Assembly (NCBI GenBank): GCA_016765495.1
Contig: JAESPV010000065.1
Span: forward strand, 37,941-101,940
Direction of reading: 5' to 3'
DNA: 64,000 nucleotides
Origin: Desulfocapsa sp.
GTDB lineage: Bacteria > Desulfobacterota > Desulfobulbia > Desulfobulbales > Desulfocapsaceae
The notes under the pieces are model-generated. The model was given only the letters and a program-made list of their open reading frames with translations. It made no database searches and had not been told where the DNA came from. Each line of letters starts with the position of its first letter. The stretch's first letter is position 1. Position numbers and translations under genes: made by a program. Shown here piece by piece: positions 18,309-27,569 of the stretch.

Positions 18309-20113
18309 GGTTCACCTTTACTCATGTGCGGAGATACTTTCACCTGAAAATCCCCTGTGGAATAACTCCCCTTTCTAATATTACCAAATGCCAGTTCCGG
18401 CAAACTATAAAAGGCTCCCCGTGCTGCCTGGTTAAAACTGACACCATTATCAAAGGGAAGACGTACAATCCCTGCAACACCATATAAAGCAGCATAACCA
18501 ACATTTAAGGCACCCAGAAGCGGACGAAGCAGCAATGAATCATCAGTAAAAAAGAGAAATGGGGTATCCTTGCTACGGGACTCATAAAGAGTCGAGCTAA
18601 GTGTATTTGACTCCCTCAACCAGACCAGGAGGTCATTTTCCTGATTATACAAGTTCTCAAGATTGCGTAAACGTCTGGCCTGTAAAAATTGTTCATTTTG
18701 CAGGGAATAGGCTCTAATGGACTTTTCATAGAAAATAAAAGGAATAAAAACCAGTCCATCATTCGGTTCCAGCCATCCCCCCAGAGCTTCCAGGCCTGTT
18801 TCTGAGTCAGAAAAAGCAGCATTAAGAGATCGAATAAGTTCTGTGGCACAATTACGCAATACAAGATTATAGCCGTAAAGTTCTGCCCTTTGTTTTTGCC
18901 GATCAACCAACTCCCGATCTAATACTTCTTTTATTTCCCGCAGGTTTCTTTTATGCGTTTTGGGAAACTCAAACCATATAACACCCGGACGAGTCGGCAG
19001 TGTTACTTTTGCAAGAATGCGTACACTGCGCTGCATATCATTTACCTTGGCTAATTCCCATGCCCTGGCCCTGCTTGTCTCCATAAGAGAATAAGCCATC
19101 TCCAGATGCTGTATCTCCTGAAAAAATAGTTCTCGACGAATGATTGTCTGCTGCAAAAAATCATTCTGCAGCCCCGATAATCGTCCTTCTCCTATGTCTT
19201 CATTTGTTAACTCTACGACTCTTACCTCTTTGAAAAATGGATCAAGAGTGAAAAGTCTTCCTTCTGAAAGAGACTTCTGAACTGCGAGATACCTGGCAAT
19301 TTGCAAGAGAAGAGCTTCTCCTCTATCGGGGCGGGCAGAGCGAAGCAGTTCTACAAGGGAGTGTTGAAGATATTGGGAGAATCCCTCAAGGGTCTTTTTT
19401 TCAAGAACACTTAATACCTTCTCCTCTTCCATGGGATAAACAAAAGCATCAGGTTTCAGGGTTCGGCCATTGAACAGCACCAGCAGTGCTTCCCGCCAGG
19501 CAACTATTTCCTGAAATTCTTTCCCCGGTCTCTCACCATCAATTACTATCTGCACACGCTCCTGAAGAGCCTCATCCGCTTTGCTGACAAGCCTTTGCAG
19601 AGAATCATCTCCAATAAACTCAGACAACGAGTTCTCCTCAATAACAGAATCCGGATGTTCATTAAAAAATCCAAGGCAGTCCACAGAAATATTCAGACTT
19701 CCATCAATAACCTGATCAACAAGCTGTTTCTCTTGATGCAGTTCCTCAAAATCATAGACAAATTCCTGCTGTGCAACAAGAAGTTCTGTAAAATGGTTTC
19801 TAATTTGGACTGCTACGGATAGCTCCAGAGGAAGAGAAGCAATGGAAATACTGCGATTATGAAGTTCATTATACAGAAAGCGAAACGAATGCCAAGGTTC
19901 ACGGACAAGAAGAAAAGTAGAATCAGGGAAAAACTGATAATGAAAAACTGAGTCACCAAGACGCAAAGCAGTGTGTCCACCAGCCGCTTCGCCTGCATTG
20001 GCGTTGATATAGAGAAAGTCAATACTGACATCCTCCGGCTGTTCCGCTGGATATGCTGCAACCATCGGCACCGGAAAGAAAAAAAGGAAGAGAAGGTAGA
20101 TACACTGTCGCAT
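18305..20113 (-). CDS. exported DUF4105/Lnb-like protein
   Basis: A 602-residue protein with a signal peptide (LLFLFFFPVPMVAAYPA). Residues about 30-110 resemble the Lnb N-terminal periplasmic/DUF4105 fold: FLYINANAGEAAGGHTALRL (H47), VFHYQFFPDS, then a distant RNCATELIRSLN (C422). The conserved His and Cys are arranged as in circularly permuted NlpC/P60 (papain-like) enzymes, so hydrolase or acyltransferase activity is possible but unproven. About 250 residues of helical sequence with possible coiled coil separate the two halves. The C-terminus has short hydrophobic stretches (LRPLLGALNVGYAALYGVAGIV). It is translationally coupled to the downstream Ppx gene. Confidence 0.65.
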   Translation of the reverse strand: MRQCIYLLFLFFFPVPMVAAYPAEQPEDVSIDFLYINANAGEAAGGHTALRLGDSVFHYQFFPDSTFLLVREPWHSFRFLYNELHNRSISIASLPLELSVAVQIRNHFTELLVAQQEFVYDFEELHQEKQLVDQVIDGSLNISVDCLGFFNEHPDSVIEENSLSEFIGDDSLQRLVSKADEALQERVQIVIDGERPGKEFQEIVAWREALLVLFNGRTLKPDAFVYPMEEEKVLSVLEKKTLEGFSQYLQHSLVELLRSARPDRGEALLLQIARYLAVQKSLSEGRLFTLDPFFKEVRVVELTNEDIGEGRLSGLQNDFLQQTIIRRELFFQEIQHLEMAYSLMETSRARAWELAKVNDMQRSVRILAKVTLPTRPGVIWFEFPKTHKRNLREIKEVLDRELVDRQKQRAELYGYNLVLRNCATELIRSLNAAFSDSETGLEALGGWLEPNDGLVFIPFIFYEKSIRAYSLQNEQFLQARRLRNLENLYNQENDLLVWLRESNTLSSTLYESRSKDTPFLFFTDDSLLLRPLLGALNVGYAALYGVAGIVRLPFDNGVSFNQAARGAFYSLPELAFGNIRKGSYSTGDFQVKVSPHMSKGEP

Positions 20114-20187
20114 AGGTACTACGTTAACAATATAGCAAGCGAAATTTTGTTAGATCAACTACAGATCAACCTTCTGTCTATCTGATG

Positions 20188-20646
20188 CTACATCAGATAT
20201 CCTTTAATGACCTTGGAATAGCTTGTTGAATTATCAGCCACCATGGATCGAAAATAAGGAATATTGGCAATGGAATCTCTACTGACACCTGCACGCCTCA
20301 AGCCCTTACCCATCCCAAGAAAGGTACTCTGTTCCTGTTCCCAGTTACTTATCCCATGATTTTTGGCAATATTTGTAACCTGTCGCTGGTATTCATCGGT
20401 GGTCTTATTGCGGCCGACATATAAAACAGTTGCAGCTGCCACATCTTCTTCATACACGGTACTTGTGGCGCTTACTTTTTCATCTTCACCACCTGAGGAC
20501 GATGTGGAAATAGAAGTTATAGAGTCAAGGCTTGCCGAAACAGAATCCGATGATTTTTCCAGGGAATAGGAAATTGAACAGCCTGCCTGTAACAAGGAAA
20601 AACAGACAATGGAAAGTATATATTTGTACTGTTTTTTGATAAACAT
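20188..20646 (-). CDS. small Ser/Thr-rich lipoprotein, hypothetical
   Basis: A 152-residue lipoprotein: basic N-terminus, hydrophobic LSIVCFSLLQ and lipobox LQAGC (C23). A serine-rich linker follows (SSDSVSASLDSITSISTSSSGG), then a compact helical domain with DEYQRQVTNIAKNHGISNWEQE and FLGMGKGLRRAGVSRDSI. The pattern, with a serine-rich spacer and a small helical domain ending in a G-x-G-L-x-x-A-G-V motif, resembles a putative-lipoprotein family seen in several proteobacteria. No function is known. A gap of about 75 bp separates it from the DUF4105-like gene downstream. Confidence 0.65.
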   Translation of the reverse strand: MFIKKQYKYILSIVCFSLLQAGCSISYSLEKSSDSVSASLDSITSISTSSSGGEDEKVSATSTVYEEDVAAATVLYVGRNKTTDEYQRQVTNIAKNHGISNWEQEQSTFLGMGKGLRRAGVSRDSIANIPYFRSMVADNSTSYSKVIKGYLM

Positions 20647-20807
20647 GCTATCTCCTGTATGTTAGAAAAAAGTGACTACTATTCATTTAACATACGATTC
20701 CTGCTTATTCCAGAACTCTTTTGTAACCTTTCACAGGAAAGAACGGCTGTGCAGATAAGCACATTGTACTTGAATTTACTCCGACAGTCGGATTGAATGT
20801 TCATCAC

Positions 20808-21119
20808 TTACTCGGTTTCATCAGGTGCAAAATTGGCAATCGTTCTATCGCCAGTCTTCATTTGCAACTGATCCGCGGCATCAACAAACTGCTGACGAGC
20901 CATGGCTCTTGCTGTCAGGCCACTGATAGAGACTTCCACATCCTGCAGGCGATGAGGAACTGAAAGTGATATTTCTTTTATCGAATTTTTCGTTCCAGCA
21001 TGAGCATCTACAAGCATTGCCAGAAAAGAGATTACCATCACAAATCCAACATAAAAAATAAACAGTGCGTTTCCAGGATCAGGCGCTGTCCGTTTTTTGT
21101 CTTTTTCCCCAATTACCAT
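20808..21119 (-). CDS. hypothetical single-span membrane protein
   Basis: A 103-residue protein with one hydrophobic segment (ALFIFYVGFVMVISFLAMLV, about 18-37) after a charged cytoplasmic-type N-terminus, then a soluble tail with SLSVPHRLQDVEVSISGLTARAMARQQ. An AAGGAAA ribosome-binding site lies just before the ATG, which supports expression. It reads in the same direction as the small lipoprotein, 161 bp further on. I do not recognise the family. Confidence 0.5.
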   Translation of the reverse strand: MVIGEKDKKRTAPDPGNALFIFYVGFVMVISFLAMLVDAHAGTKNSIKEISLSVPHRLQDVEVSISGLTARAMARQQFVDAADQLQMKTGDRTIANFAPDETE

Positions 21120-21452
21120 TTTTCCTTTTTCCTTTTATCAAATAATCCAAGTTTTTTATGATGACTAATAAAAAACAGAACCATGACAAAGGAGGGAGAG
21201 AACAATGACAATTTGCGCTTGAAAAATGACACATTATGACAACGTATCAGTGGTGAATCCGGCAGCAATATTTTCACCAGCACTGTATCACAATTCTGTT
21301 TATACCGAACTGCAACTCTATCAAAGCTCAATTCACGCAAGAATTCACCGCAATAAATGTCTTGTGATAGGCAGATGGCTCTTTCTATGCTAATACAGCA
21401 TGGGAAAGAAAATTTCGAGGACAAATACTGACTGTTCATACCATGGAGAAAA
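21120..21452. other. intergenic region, divergent promoters expected
   Basis: 333 bp between a minus-strand small membrane protein and the plus-strand response regulator, so both promoters should lie here. It is AT-rich. One small palindrome, ATGCT-AATAC-AGCAT (21387-21401), sits 52 bp before the regulator ATG and could be an autoregulatory site. A 129-codon minus-strand frame crosses the region but lacks a ribosome-binding site and any recognisable composition. Confidence 0.35.
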
Positions 21453-22154
21453 ATGGCATACACAATCGCACTGGTGGAAGATGACAAAACCCTGCGCAAC
21501 AACTACGCCCAGGCTCTGATACGCGATGGCTACCGTGTAAACAGTTACAGCTCCAGACCCGAGGCAAGCAGTGCCTTTGCATGGAAACTTCCGGATCTTG
21601 CCATCCTTGATGTGATGCTGCACGATGAGATGGAGGGCGGGTTTGACCTCTGTCGAGAATTGCGAAATCTCTCTCCCACCCTTCCTATTATCTTTCTCAC
21701 CGCCAGGAATTCTGATCTGGACCGTGTTTCAGGCCTGCGGCTGGGTGCATGGGATTATCTCACCAAAGACACCACCACTCTCGATTTTTTGCCCGTTCGC
21801 ATTTCAGCACTGTTCAAGATGCTGGAGGCAATTTCAGGATCTGTGCAGCAAAAGGCTGAAACCATCATCAATCATGACTCGCTGCAAATTGACGAAGAAC
21901 GAAAACAAGTACAATGGAAAGAGAAGCTGGTCAGCCTGACACTCACAGAGTTTTGGATTTTAAGCGCTTTGGCCTGCCGGCCAGGCCATGTAAAATCACA
22001 CGATCAGCTCATGGCCGCAGCAAATGTAGTGGTTACCAACAACGCCATTGCCGCCCATGTTCGACGAATCAGAGAAAAATTCCGTGAGACAGACCCAGAC
22101 TTTGATGCCATCCGCGCCGAATATGGGATGGGATATCGCTGGCTGGAAAAATAG
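21453..22154 (+). CDS. OmpR-type response regulator, dedicated-sortase-system-like
   Basis: A 233-residue two-component regulator. The receiver domain (1-125) has the acidic pair E9-D10-D11, the phosphoacceptor D53 in LAILDVML, the threonine in IIFLTAR and the lysine in DYLTKD. A winged-helix DNA-binding domain follows (about 140-232: LTLTEFWILSALACRPGHVKS, then AIAAHVRRIREKFR). The receiver wording GGFDLCRELRNLSPTLPIIFLTAR and SGLRLGAWDYLTKD is close to what I recall of the 'proteobacterial dedicated sortase system' regulator family. A kinase with the matching architecture lies at 31010-33163. No sortase is nearby. Pairing is inferred. Confidence 0.85.
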   Translation: MAYTIALVEDDKTLRNNYAQALIRDGYRVNSYSSRPEASSAFAWKLPDLAILDVMLHDEMEGGFDLCRELRNLSPTLPIIFLTARNSDLDRVSGLRLGAWDYLTKDTTTLDFLPVRISALFKMLEAISGSVQQKAETIINHDSLQIDEERKQVQWKEKLVSLTLTEFWILSALACRPGHVKSHDQLMAAANVVVTNNAIAAHVRRIREKFRETDPDFDAIRAEYGMGYRWLEK

Positions 22155-22228
22155 TTCGTTCCTTTTCCAGAAATAAAGAGAGAACGATCCAGTTCAAGAC
22201 AATTCTTCCGGGAAAAAATGGTCACATT

Positions 22229-23977
22229 TCATACCATTCGGTATTTGGTTCGATAAACCTGTCCATACTGACAGTTCATAATTACAACCTGTCCGTTTAT
22301 CAATTTTCTGGTAGCATCCTTCACCCCGACAACCACAGGAATACCCTTTTCACGCCCAACAATGGCAGCATGTGAGGTAAGCCCCGGTTGTTCAGTGATG
22401 ATTCCTGCTGCACCGCTCATGCTTTCTATCATGGAATTATCAGTAGTATGTGTCACCAGAATATTCCCGACTTTAAATTCATCCAGGCTGCTATATTCAT
22501 CGACGACGGTAACTTCTGCCGTGACAGTTTCTTTCCCTATTCCCATGCCATGAAGATTAATATCTCCTACCACATGGATCTTCACCATATTGGTGGAACC
22601 GACCACCTTAAATGGAACACCGGCGATAATGACTATGGTATCACCATGTTGCATCAGATCATTTTCCAGTGAACGGGCAATCGCATCATCAAATAGTTCT
22701 GTTACTGAATCCTCATCCCGAACTTCAAGGGGAATCACCCCCCAGAGTAGTTGCATCTGCCGTCTGACATATGACTCTGGACTTAAGGCTATAATGAATG
22801 GTCTTGGACGATGCCGTGCCACCATTCGAGCTGTCCTTCCACTCTGAGTTGCAGCAAGAATGGCATGTGCTTTTAAATCACTGGCAATGGCGCAGGCTGC
22901 ATAACAAATGGAATTGGAGATAGTTTGAGTAGAATGGCGGGCTCCTGCGCTAAGAAGTTTATCGTACGGAAGAACTGCCTCTGAAATTTCCGCATTTTTT
23001 ACAAGAAAGCGAACTGCCTCCAACGGATACTCACCCACCGCTGTTTCTGCTGACAGCATTACAGCATCGGTTCCATCAAAAATGGCATTGGTTACATCAC
23101 TGGCTTCAGCTCTTGTAGGTCTTGGATTATTGATCATTGATTCCAGCATCTGGGTGGCAGTAATAACTGGCTTACCCTGGCGATTTGCCATCTGGATAAT
23201 TTCCTTTTGAATAACCGGTACCTTCTCCGGTGGCAACTCCACCCCAAGATCACCCCGAGCCACCATAAGACCATCTGAAAGATCAAGAATTTCATCCAGA
23301 TTATCCAATGCCTCCTGATTTTCAATCTTTGAAATAATCTGCTGCCTGCCTCCAACCTCTTCAATAACACGGCGAACCTCCAGAACATCTTCGGCCTTAC
23401 GCATAAATGATGCTGCGATGAAATCAACCTCCATTTCACAGCCGAAATGAATATCAGCGACATCCTTATCCATTAATGGAGGAAGATTAACTTTGACACC
23501 GGGCAAGCTTACACGTTTATGTTCTCCAAGATAACCACCCACAATTACTTCAGTTCGAATATCATTGCCGTGTATACCCAAAACGCGCAAAGCCAGCTTT
23601 CCATCGTCTAAAAGGATGCTGTCACCAATATTCAAATCATCGGAGATACCAGAATAATTCACTCCAATTCTTTCGGCTGTTGCCGTAACTTCTTCGGTCG
23701 TCAAAAAGAATGTCTGACCCTTATCAAGAAAAACGGTTTCACCTTCAATGGCACTGGTGCGAATCTCAGGACCTCGGGTATCAAGAAGAATGGCGGTTTC
23801 ACAATCTGCCAATTGCCTGGCTTCTTTAATGGCATCAATCAAAGCAGCTTGTGATTGGTGGTCGCCATGGGATAGATTTATACGAAAGACATCAACACCG
23901 GCAACAATAAGATTATGAATCTGTTCCACACTTTTACTGGCCGGACCAAGTGTTGCAATAATTTTTGTTTTTATCAT
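22229..23977 (-). CDS. pyk: pyruvate kinase with C-terminal PEP-utilising domain
   Basis: Makes pyruvate and ATP from phosphoenolpyruvate and ADP. The 582-residue protein has the N-terminal KTKIIATLGPAS, INLSHG, the active-site IENQEALDNLDEIL stretch (near 220-235), VARGDLGVELP and KPVITATQMLESM. About 100 residues longer than the classical enzyme, it ends in a phosphohistidine (PEP-utilisers mobile) domain with GLTSHAAIVGREKGIPVVVG and its histidine at H536, as in Bacillus-type enzymes. The ATG at 23977 is preferred for its GGAAAG ribosome-binding site and its match to the family start. It is convergent with the response regulator gene. Confidence 0.95.
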   Translation of the reverse strand: MIKTKIIATLGPASKSVEQIHNLIVAGVDVFRINLSHGDHQSQAALIDAIKEARQLADCETAILLDTRGPEIRTSAIEGETVFLDKGQTFFLTTEEVTATAERIGVNYSGISDDLNIGDSILLDDGKLALRVLGIHGNDIRTEVIVGGYLGEHKRVSLPGVKVNLPPLMDKDVADIHFGCEMEVDFIAASFMRKAEDVLEVRRVIEEVGGRQQIISKIENQEALDNLDEILDLSDGLMVARGDLGVELPPEKVPVIQKEIIQMANRQGKPVITATQMLESMINNPRPTRAEASDVTNAIFDGTDAVMLSAETAVGEYPLEAVRFLVKNAEISEAVLPYDKLLSAGARHSTQTISNSICYAACAIASDLKAHAILAATQSGRTARMVARHRPRPFIIALSPESYVRRQMQLLWGVIPLEVRDEDSVTELFDDAIARSLENDLMQHGDTIVIIAGVPFKVVGSTNMVKIHVVGDINLHGMGIGKETVTAEVTVVDEYSSLDEFKVGNILVTHTTDNSMIESMSGAAGIITEQPGLTSHAAIVGREKGIPVVVGVKDATRKLINGQVVIMNCQYGQVYRTKYRMV

Positions 23978-24163
23978 TCTTTCCTTTCTCATTTCCCAAT
24001 ACTCGCATATCCTGGTCATACGATTCGGTATTAGGTATTATAGGCCTTAGACCTTAGATCTTCAGCATCAGCATCAGTAACTGACACATAACATAGCAAA
24101 TTTTCTACCTACCAGTGAGTACACTCGCTAACAGGTTTTTTTCATACAACAGAACTCAATACA

Positions 24164-25861
24164 TCACATACGGCCATGCCGAATAATTGAAACCAGTAAC
24201 CAGAACCCCATAACTCCTGCTATAAGAAATCCTGCCAGACCGATGATGGGTATACCGTTCCACTTTGGTGGTATTTCGGACAAAATAATCAGGGATGAAC
24301 CGATAATTTGCGCAGCCAGAACAATGGCAAAGGCAATACGGTTGGAGACCTGATCAAGTGCCTTTGCAAGCCTCCCCAGTCCACGATGTTCAAATTCAAG
24401 TTTCATTTTTCCAGCACGCAGTTGCCTCAAAATACTTCGGGCTTCTTCCGGCATCGCCTTAATAAGCTTCAGGTACTCCCCACTGGTCTCACTCATTTCT
24501 TCGGCAATACGACTCGGCCGCAAACGCTCTCTTTTAACCTTTTTAATATAAGGTTCAGCCAGCTTGATGAGCTCAAAATCCGGGTCGAGCACTAAAGCAA
24601 CACCTTCAATCGCAAAAAGTGCCTTAAGCATCAGGTAGAGGTTCGGTTTCATGCTGAGTTTATGACGCTGGACAATATCAAGCAGTTCCTGCAATATTTT
24701 CCCAGCCTCCACGTCTTTTAGGGGCAGGTACAGATAACGATCTAAAAGATCCGCCAGGTCACGGCTGAGTGCAGCATGATCAATCTCGCCAAATTGAGTG
24801 GTTATACGCAGGACACCATCCGTTATCTTACGATCATTTTTTGTTACAATGGAGAGCATTAAGTCTGTGAAATCTTCCCGGTCGTTACGACTAATCCGTC
24901 CCATCAGACCAAAATCAAGAAAACAGGTAATGTTGTCAGGAAGAATAAAAATATTGCCCGGATGGGGATCTCCGTGGAAAAAGCCATGCACAAACACCTG
25001 TTCCATAACCAGGTTCGCACCACGTTCAGCGATCAGGTGCAAGTCATAGCCCTTACGGCGCAACTCATCAATCTTTGAGGTTTTAATCCCATCAATGTAT
25101 TCCATGGTCAGAATACGTTCGGTACTTAATTCAGCATACACAAGTGGTACGTAAATGGTTTTATTATCACTGAATTGTCGGGCAAAACGCTGGACATTAG
25201 CAAGCTCTACCGTGTAGTCAATCTCAAGTGACAGGCTCCTGGCAAACTCGTCAACCACAGCAGACGGCCTATGCCCCCGTAGTTCCTCCACATATTGCTC
25301 CATGAGTGAAGCAATATGTGCCAGAATCTCCAGATCAATGGCAATGATGTTCTCGATATCCGGCCGTTGAACTTTAATCACCACTTCATTGCCATCCTGG
25401 AGGCGTCCCCGATGAACCTGGCCTATGGATGCCGCTGCCATGGGTTGTTCGTCAAACTCCAGAAACAACTCACTTGGTTTTTTCCCGGTTTCAGCAAGAA
25501 AAATTTCTTGCACTTCGGCAAAGGAGAAAGGCGGAACATTATCCTGTAACTCTGCCAATTCGTTTAAATACTCAGGCGAAATAAGATCAGGCCGGGTGGA
25601 AAGAACCTGACCCAACTTGATAAAAGTCGGGCCCAACTCTTCAAGAGCCATGCGAAACCTTTCAGGACGGGAGAGTTTGTCGATTTCTTCCTGCGGCTTT
25701 CTGTTGATCATCCTCAGTCCTGTTTCCAGGTACTGATCAATACGCAGCCCTTCAACAAGATCGTCAAAACCGTATTTAAAGAGAATTCGTATTATTCGCT
25801 GGTATCGCTTGAGATGTCTGTAGGTTCGACCAATAGCCCTTATTTTTCTGATACTGATCAT
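24164..25861 (-). CDS. ABC1/UbiB-family atypical kinase
   Basis: A 565-residue member of the UbiB/ADCK protein-kinase-like family, which supports ubiquinone or other isoprenoid lipid metabolism at the membrane. Diagnostic features are the KxGQ motif (FIKLGQVLSTRPDL, 82-85), the alanine-rich nucleotide loop AAASIGQVH (142-150), the lysine of VIKVQRP (K163), the catalytic segment FFHGDPHPGNIF, and CFLDFGLMG carrying the metal-binding aspartate. Two hydrophobic C-terminal segments (about 505-560) anchor it in the membrane. The phasin-like gene lies 25 bp upstream. In an anaerobe it may serve menaquinone or another lipid; no quinone genes are adjacent. Confidence 0.9.
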   Translation of the reverse strand: MISIRKIRAIGRTYRHLKRYQRIIRILFKYGFDDLVEGLRIDQYLETGLRMINRKPQEEIDKLSRPERFRMALEELGPTFIKLGQVLSTRPDLISPEYLNELAELQDNVPPFSFAEVQEIFLAETGKKPSELFLEFDEQPMAAASIGQVHRGRLQDGNEVVIKVQRPDIENIIAIDLEILAHIASLMEQYVEELRGHRPSAVVDEFARSLSLEIDYTVELANVQRFARQFSDNKTIYVPLVYAELSTERILTMEYIDGIKTSKIDELRRKGYDLHLIAERGANLVMEQVFVHGFFHGDPHPGNIFILPDNITCFLDFGLMGRISRNDREDFTDLMLSIVTKNDRKITDGVLRITTQFGEIDHAALSRDLADLLDRYLYLPLKDVEAGKILQELLDIVQRHKLSMKPNLYLMLKALFAIEGVALVLDPDFELIKLAEPYIKKVKRERLRPSRIAEEMSETSGEYLKLIKAMPEEARSILRQLRAGKMKLEFEHRGLGRLAKALDQVSNRIAFAIVLAAQIIGSSLIILSEIPPKWNGIPIIGLAGFLIAGVMGFWLLVSIIRHGRM

Positions 25862-25886
25862 AAATTCACGTCGTTGTGTTACTCTG

Positions 25887-26195
25887 TTATGCCGCTGGAT
25901 TTTTATTCAAGGCAATTTGTAGTTCTTCAACCTGCCGACGTAAATTTTCAAAGTCTGCATTGGTGGGGATGTCGAGATTTTTGATTTCCCTTTCTATTAT
26001 TCGACTGATTTTGAGATCTAAGGAATCTTTAATCGAGGCACTTTTTTTGACCAGTTCCTGAACAAATTCATTGCCCTCGTCTTCCTGGATTTGGCCTCGC
26101 TTCACAAGGTCATCTTTCAGTGCTTCAATTTTATCCTTAGTGAGGAATGCGACCCCAATACCCGTGTATGCAAGATGTTTCAACAATTCTTTCAT
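25887..26195 (-). CDS. phasin-like helical protein
   Basis: A 102-residue mainly helical protein with GIGVAFLTKDKIEALKDDLVKRGQIQEDEGNEF, then a charged stretch and a coiled-coil-like C-terminus (ADFENLRRQVEELQIAL). This arrangement matches short phasin-family (polyhydroxyalkanoate granule-associated-like) proteins, which are often encoded next to UbiB-like kinases. A strong GGAGG ribosome-binding site precedes the ATG. No PHA synthase is in the window, so a granule role is not supported here; accessory or partner of the kinase gene 25 bp downstream is the better guess. Confidence 0.6.
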   Translation of the reverse strand: MKELLKHLAYTGIGVAFLTKDKIEALKDDLVKRGQIQEDEGNEFVQELVKKSASIKDSLDLKISRIIEREIKNLDIPTNADFENLRRQVEELQIALNKNPAA

Positions 26196-26289
26196 GATAC
26201 CCTCCTTGTTTGGTGGATGGATTAATGATTGAGTCTTTATTACCTTGCGGTATGTTTTCCTGCTTTTTTCAATGGTAACTACTCACAGG

Positions 26290-26322
26290 GTGCCGGATTA
26301 CCGTTCATCACCGATATAAGTT
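26290..26322 (+). repeat. interspersed repeat, copy 1 of 2
   Basis: These 33 bases match 49570-49602 at 27 positions, including an identical 14-base core, ACCGTTCATCACCG (26300-26313). It lies in the intergenic DNA upstream of the phasin-like gene. Its role is unknown. Confidence 0.45.
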
Positions 26323-26673
26323 AACTCAACCATATTGGGTTTTTCAATAGTAAAAGAACAATTCTGACTATCCCTGTTTTTATAACTCACGAACTGCCAG
26401 TTTTAGATACAGAAGATCCAGTAATCTGTCGTAATGAGCAGTGGTATGAGTATACACTTTCCCAGCAAAAAGACTGCTCAAATTGAACATCGCCAACTCT
26501 GAAAAATTGCAGTTTTCTTCTCGCTAATGCGGATTATGACTTTTTATCATCAACTATCTCGATCAAAAAAGCTTGCCTTTTCATTTGTCATGGCGAATCT
26601 CACCACAAAATCAGCTGTAATATGGCTGTTGGGAAGAGACTCATCAGCCTGACAGCCGGTTCACCCCTAATTT

Positions 26674-26720
26674 CGACATTATTGTCGAGCGAATTCTTGA
26701 TATGTCGAACGGGAGACATA
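26674..26720. promoter_or_regulatory. paired palindromes upstream of the ABC/kinase operon
   Basis: CGACA-TTAT-TGTCG (26674-26687) and TATGTC-GAACGGGA-GACATA (26701-26720) are both perfect inverted repeats and share the TGTCGA core. They lie about 27 bases apart, start to start, just before a TATACT hexamer. They look like regulator binding sites for the plus-strand operon; the response regulator at 21453 is one candidate binder. Confidence 0.35.
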
Positions 26721-26873
26721 TTCAAAGAGGCTATACTAAAGTAACCAACTATTATAGCGAACAAAATAGCTATCCCTCTTTCTGGCTCATTTACTGCATC
26801 TCATCACCAATAGTTCTACGACAAGAAACAATCAAAGGAAATACAATCCATCACAAACCAACCAGGAGGTATC

Positions 26874-27569
26874 ATGCCAGTAGTTGAAGCAAAGCAACTG
26901 GAAAAGACATATATAGCAGGAGACATTGCCGTAAAGGCTATACAAAATGTCAGTTTCACCATAGAATCAGCCTCTTTTGTTTCCTTTGTCGGACCATCCG
27001 GCAGTGGTAAATCTACTTTGCTGAACATGATAGGATGCCTTGATCCTCCAACCAAAGGCAGCCTTCAGGTAGTGGGCAAAGACATCACCATTCTCACCCG
27101 CAAACAGGCAGCAATTTTTCGGGGAGAACACATCGGTTTTGTTTTTCAGGATTTCAATTTGATCCCTGTTCTTACTGTCTTTGAAAATATAGAATATCCC
27201 CTGCTGATGGTGCAAAACTGGCCTAAAAAGAGACGAACTGAACAGGTGAATACTCTTTTAAAAGCTGTTGGTATGGCTGATCAGGGACATAAATTCCCCA
27301 GCCAGATCTCCGGCGGACAAAAACAGCGGGTTGCCGTAGCAAGAGCACTCGTCACCAACGCCAGCCTTGTGCTTGCCGATGAGCCCACTGCAAATCTGGA
27401 CAGAACAACGGCCAACCATATCATTGAGCTTATGAAAAATATGCGTGATGAATTTGGGACAAGCTTTATTTTCTCTACCCATGATCCAAAAATCGTGAAT
27501 AATGCGGAAACCATATTCACCCTGGAAGATGGACAATTACTGAAAAATGGCGGAGGAAATCATGTTTAA
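26874..27569 (+). CDS. ABC transporter ATPase, MacB/LolD type
   Basis: A 231-residue ATPase of the mechanotransmission (MacB/LolD/FtsE) class. It has Walker A GPSGSGKS (40-47), Q-loop VFQDFNLIPVLTVFENIEYPL, signature ISGGQKQRVAVARAL, Walker B LVLADEPTANLD and the switch histidine FSTHDPKI. A textbook AGGAGG ribosome-binding site precedes the ATG. The permease start lies inside the 3' end (8-bp overlap). With the LolA-like and beta-barrel genes downstream, it probably drives lipoprotein or lipid movement across the envelope rather than import. Confidence 0.92.
   Translation: MPVVEAKQLEKTYIAGDIAVKAIQNVSFTIESASFVSFVGPSGSGKSTLLNMIGCLDPPTKGSLQVVGKDITILTRKQAAIFRGEHIGFVFQDFNLIPVLTVFENIEYPLLMVQNWPKKRRTEQVNTLLKAVGMADQGHKFPSQISGGQKQRVAVARALVTNASLVLADEPTANLDRTTANHIIELMKNMRDEFGTSFIFSTHDPKIVNNAETIFTLEDGQLLKNGGGNHV

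Larger units (their letters stand above)
26196..26873. other. 678-bp intergenic region with repeat and operator-like palindromes
   Basis: It separates the minus-strand phasin/ubiB pair from the plus-strand ABC operon and should contain both promoters. It contains one copy of an interspersed repeat (26290-26322) and two palindromes close together (26674-26687 and 26701-26720) about 160-200 bp before the ATPase gene. TATACT (26732-26737) could be a -10 box, but no -35 box stands at the right distance, which would suit an activator-dependent promoter. No convincing coding sequence was found. Confidence 0.4.

Noticed and set aside
21113..21502. 129-codon minus-strand frame upstream of the response regulator
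   Set aside because: It overlaps the regulator's 5' end, has no ribosome-binding site and an implausible Cys/Phe/Ser-rich composition; treated as chance.
24020..24163. Runs such as AGCATCAGCATCAG before the pyk gene, as a possible repeat array
   Set aside because: Only two or three imperfect units; not enough to call a repeat family.
26702..26887. 61-codon plus-strand frame running into the ABC ATPase start
   Set aside because: No ribosome-binding site, overlaps the ATPase start out of frame, and spans the operator-like palindromes.
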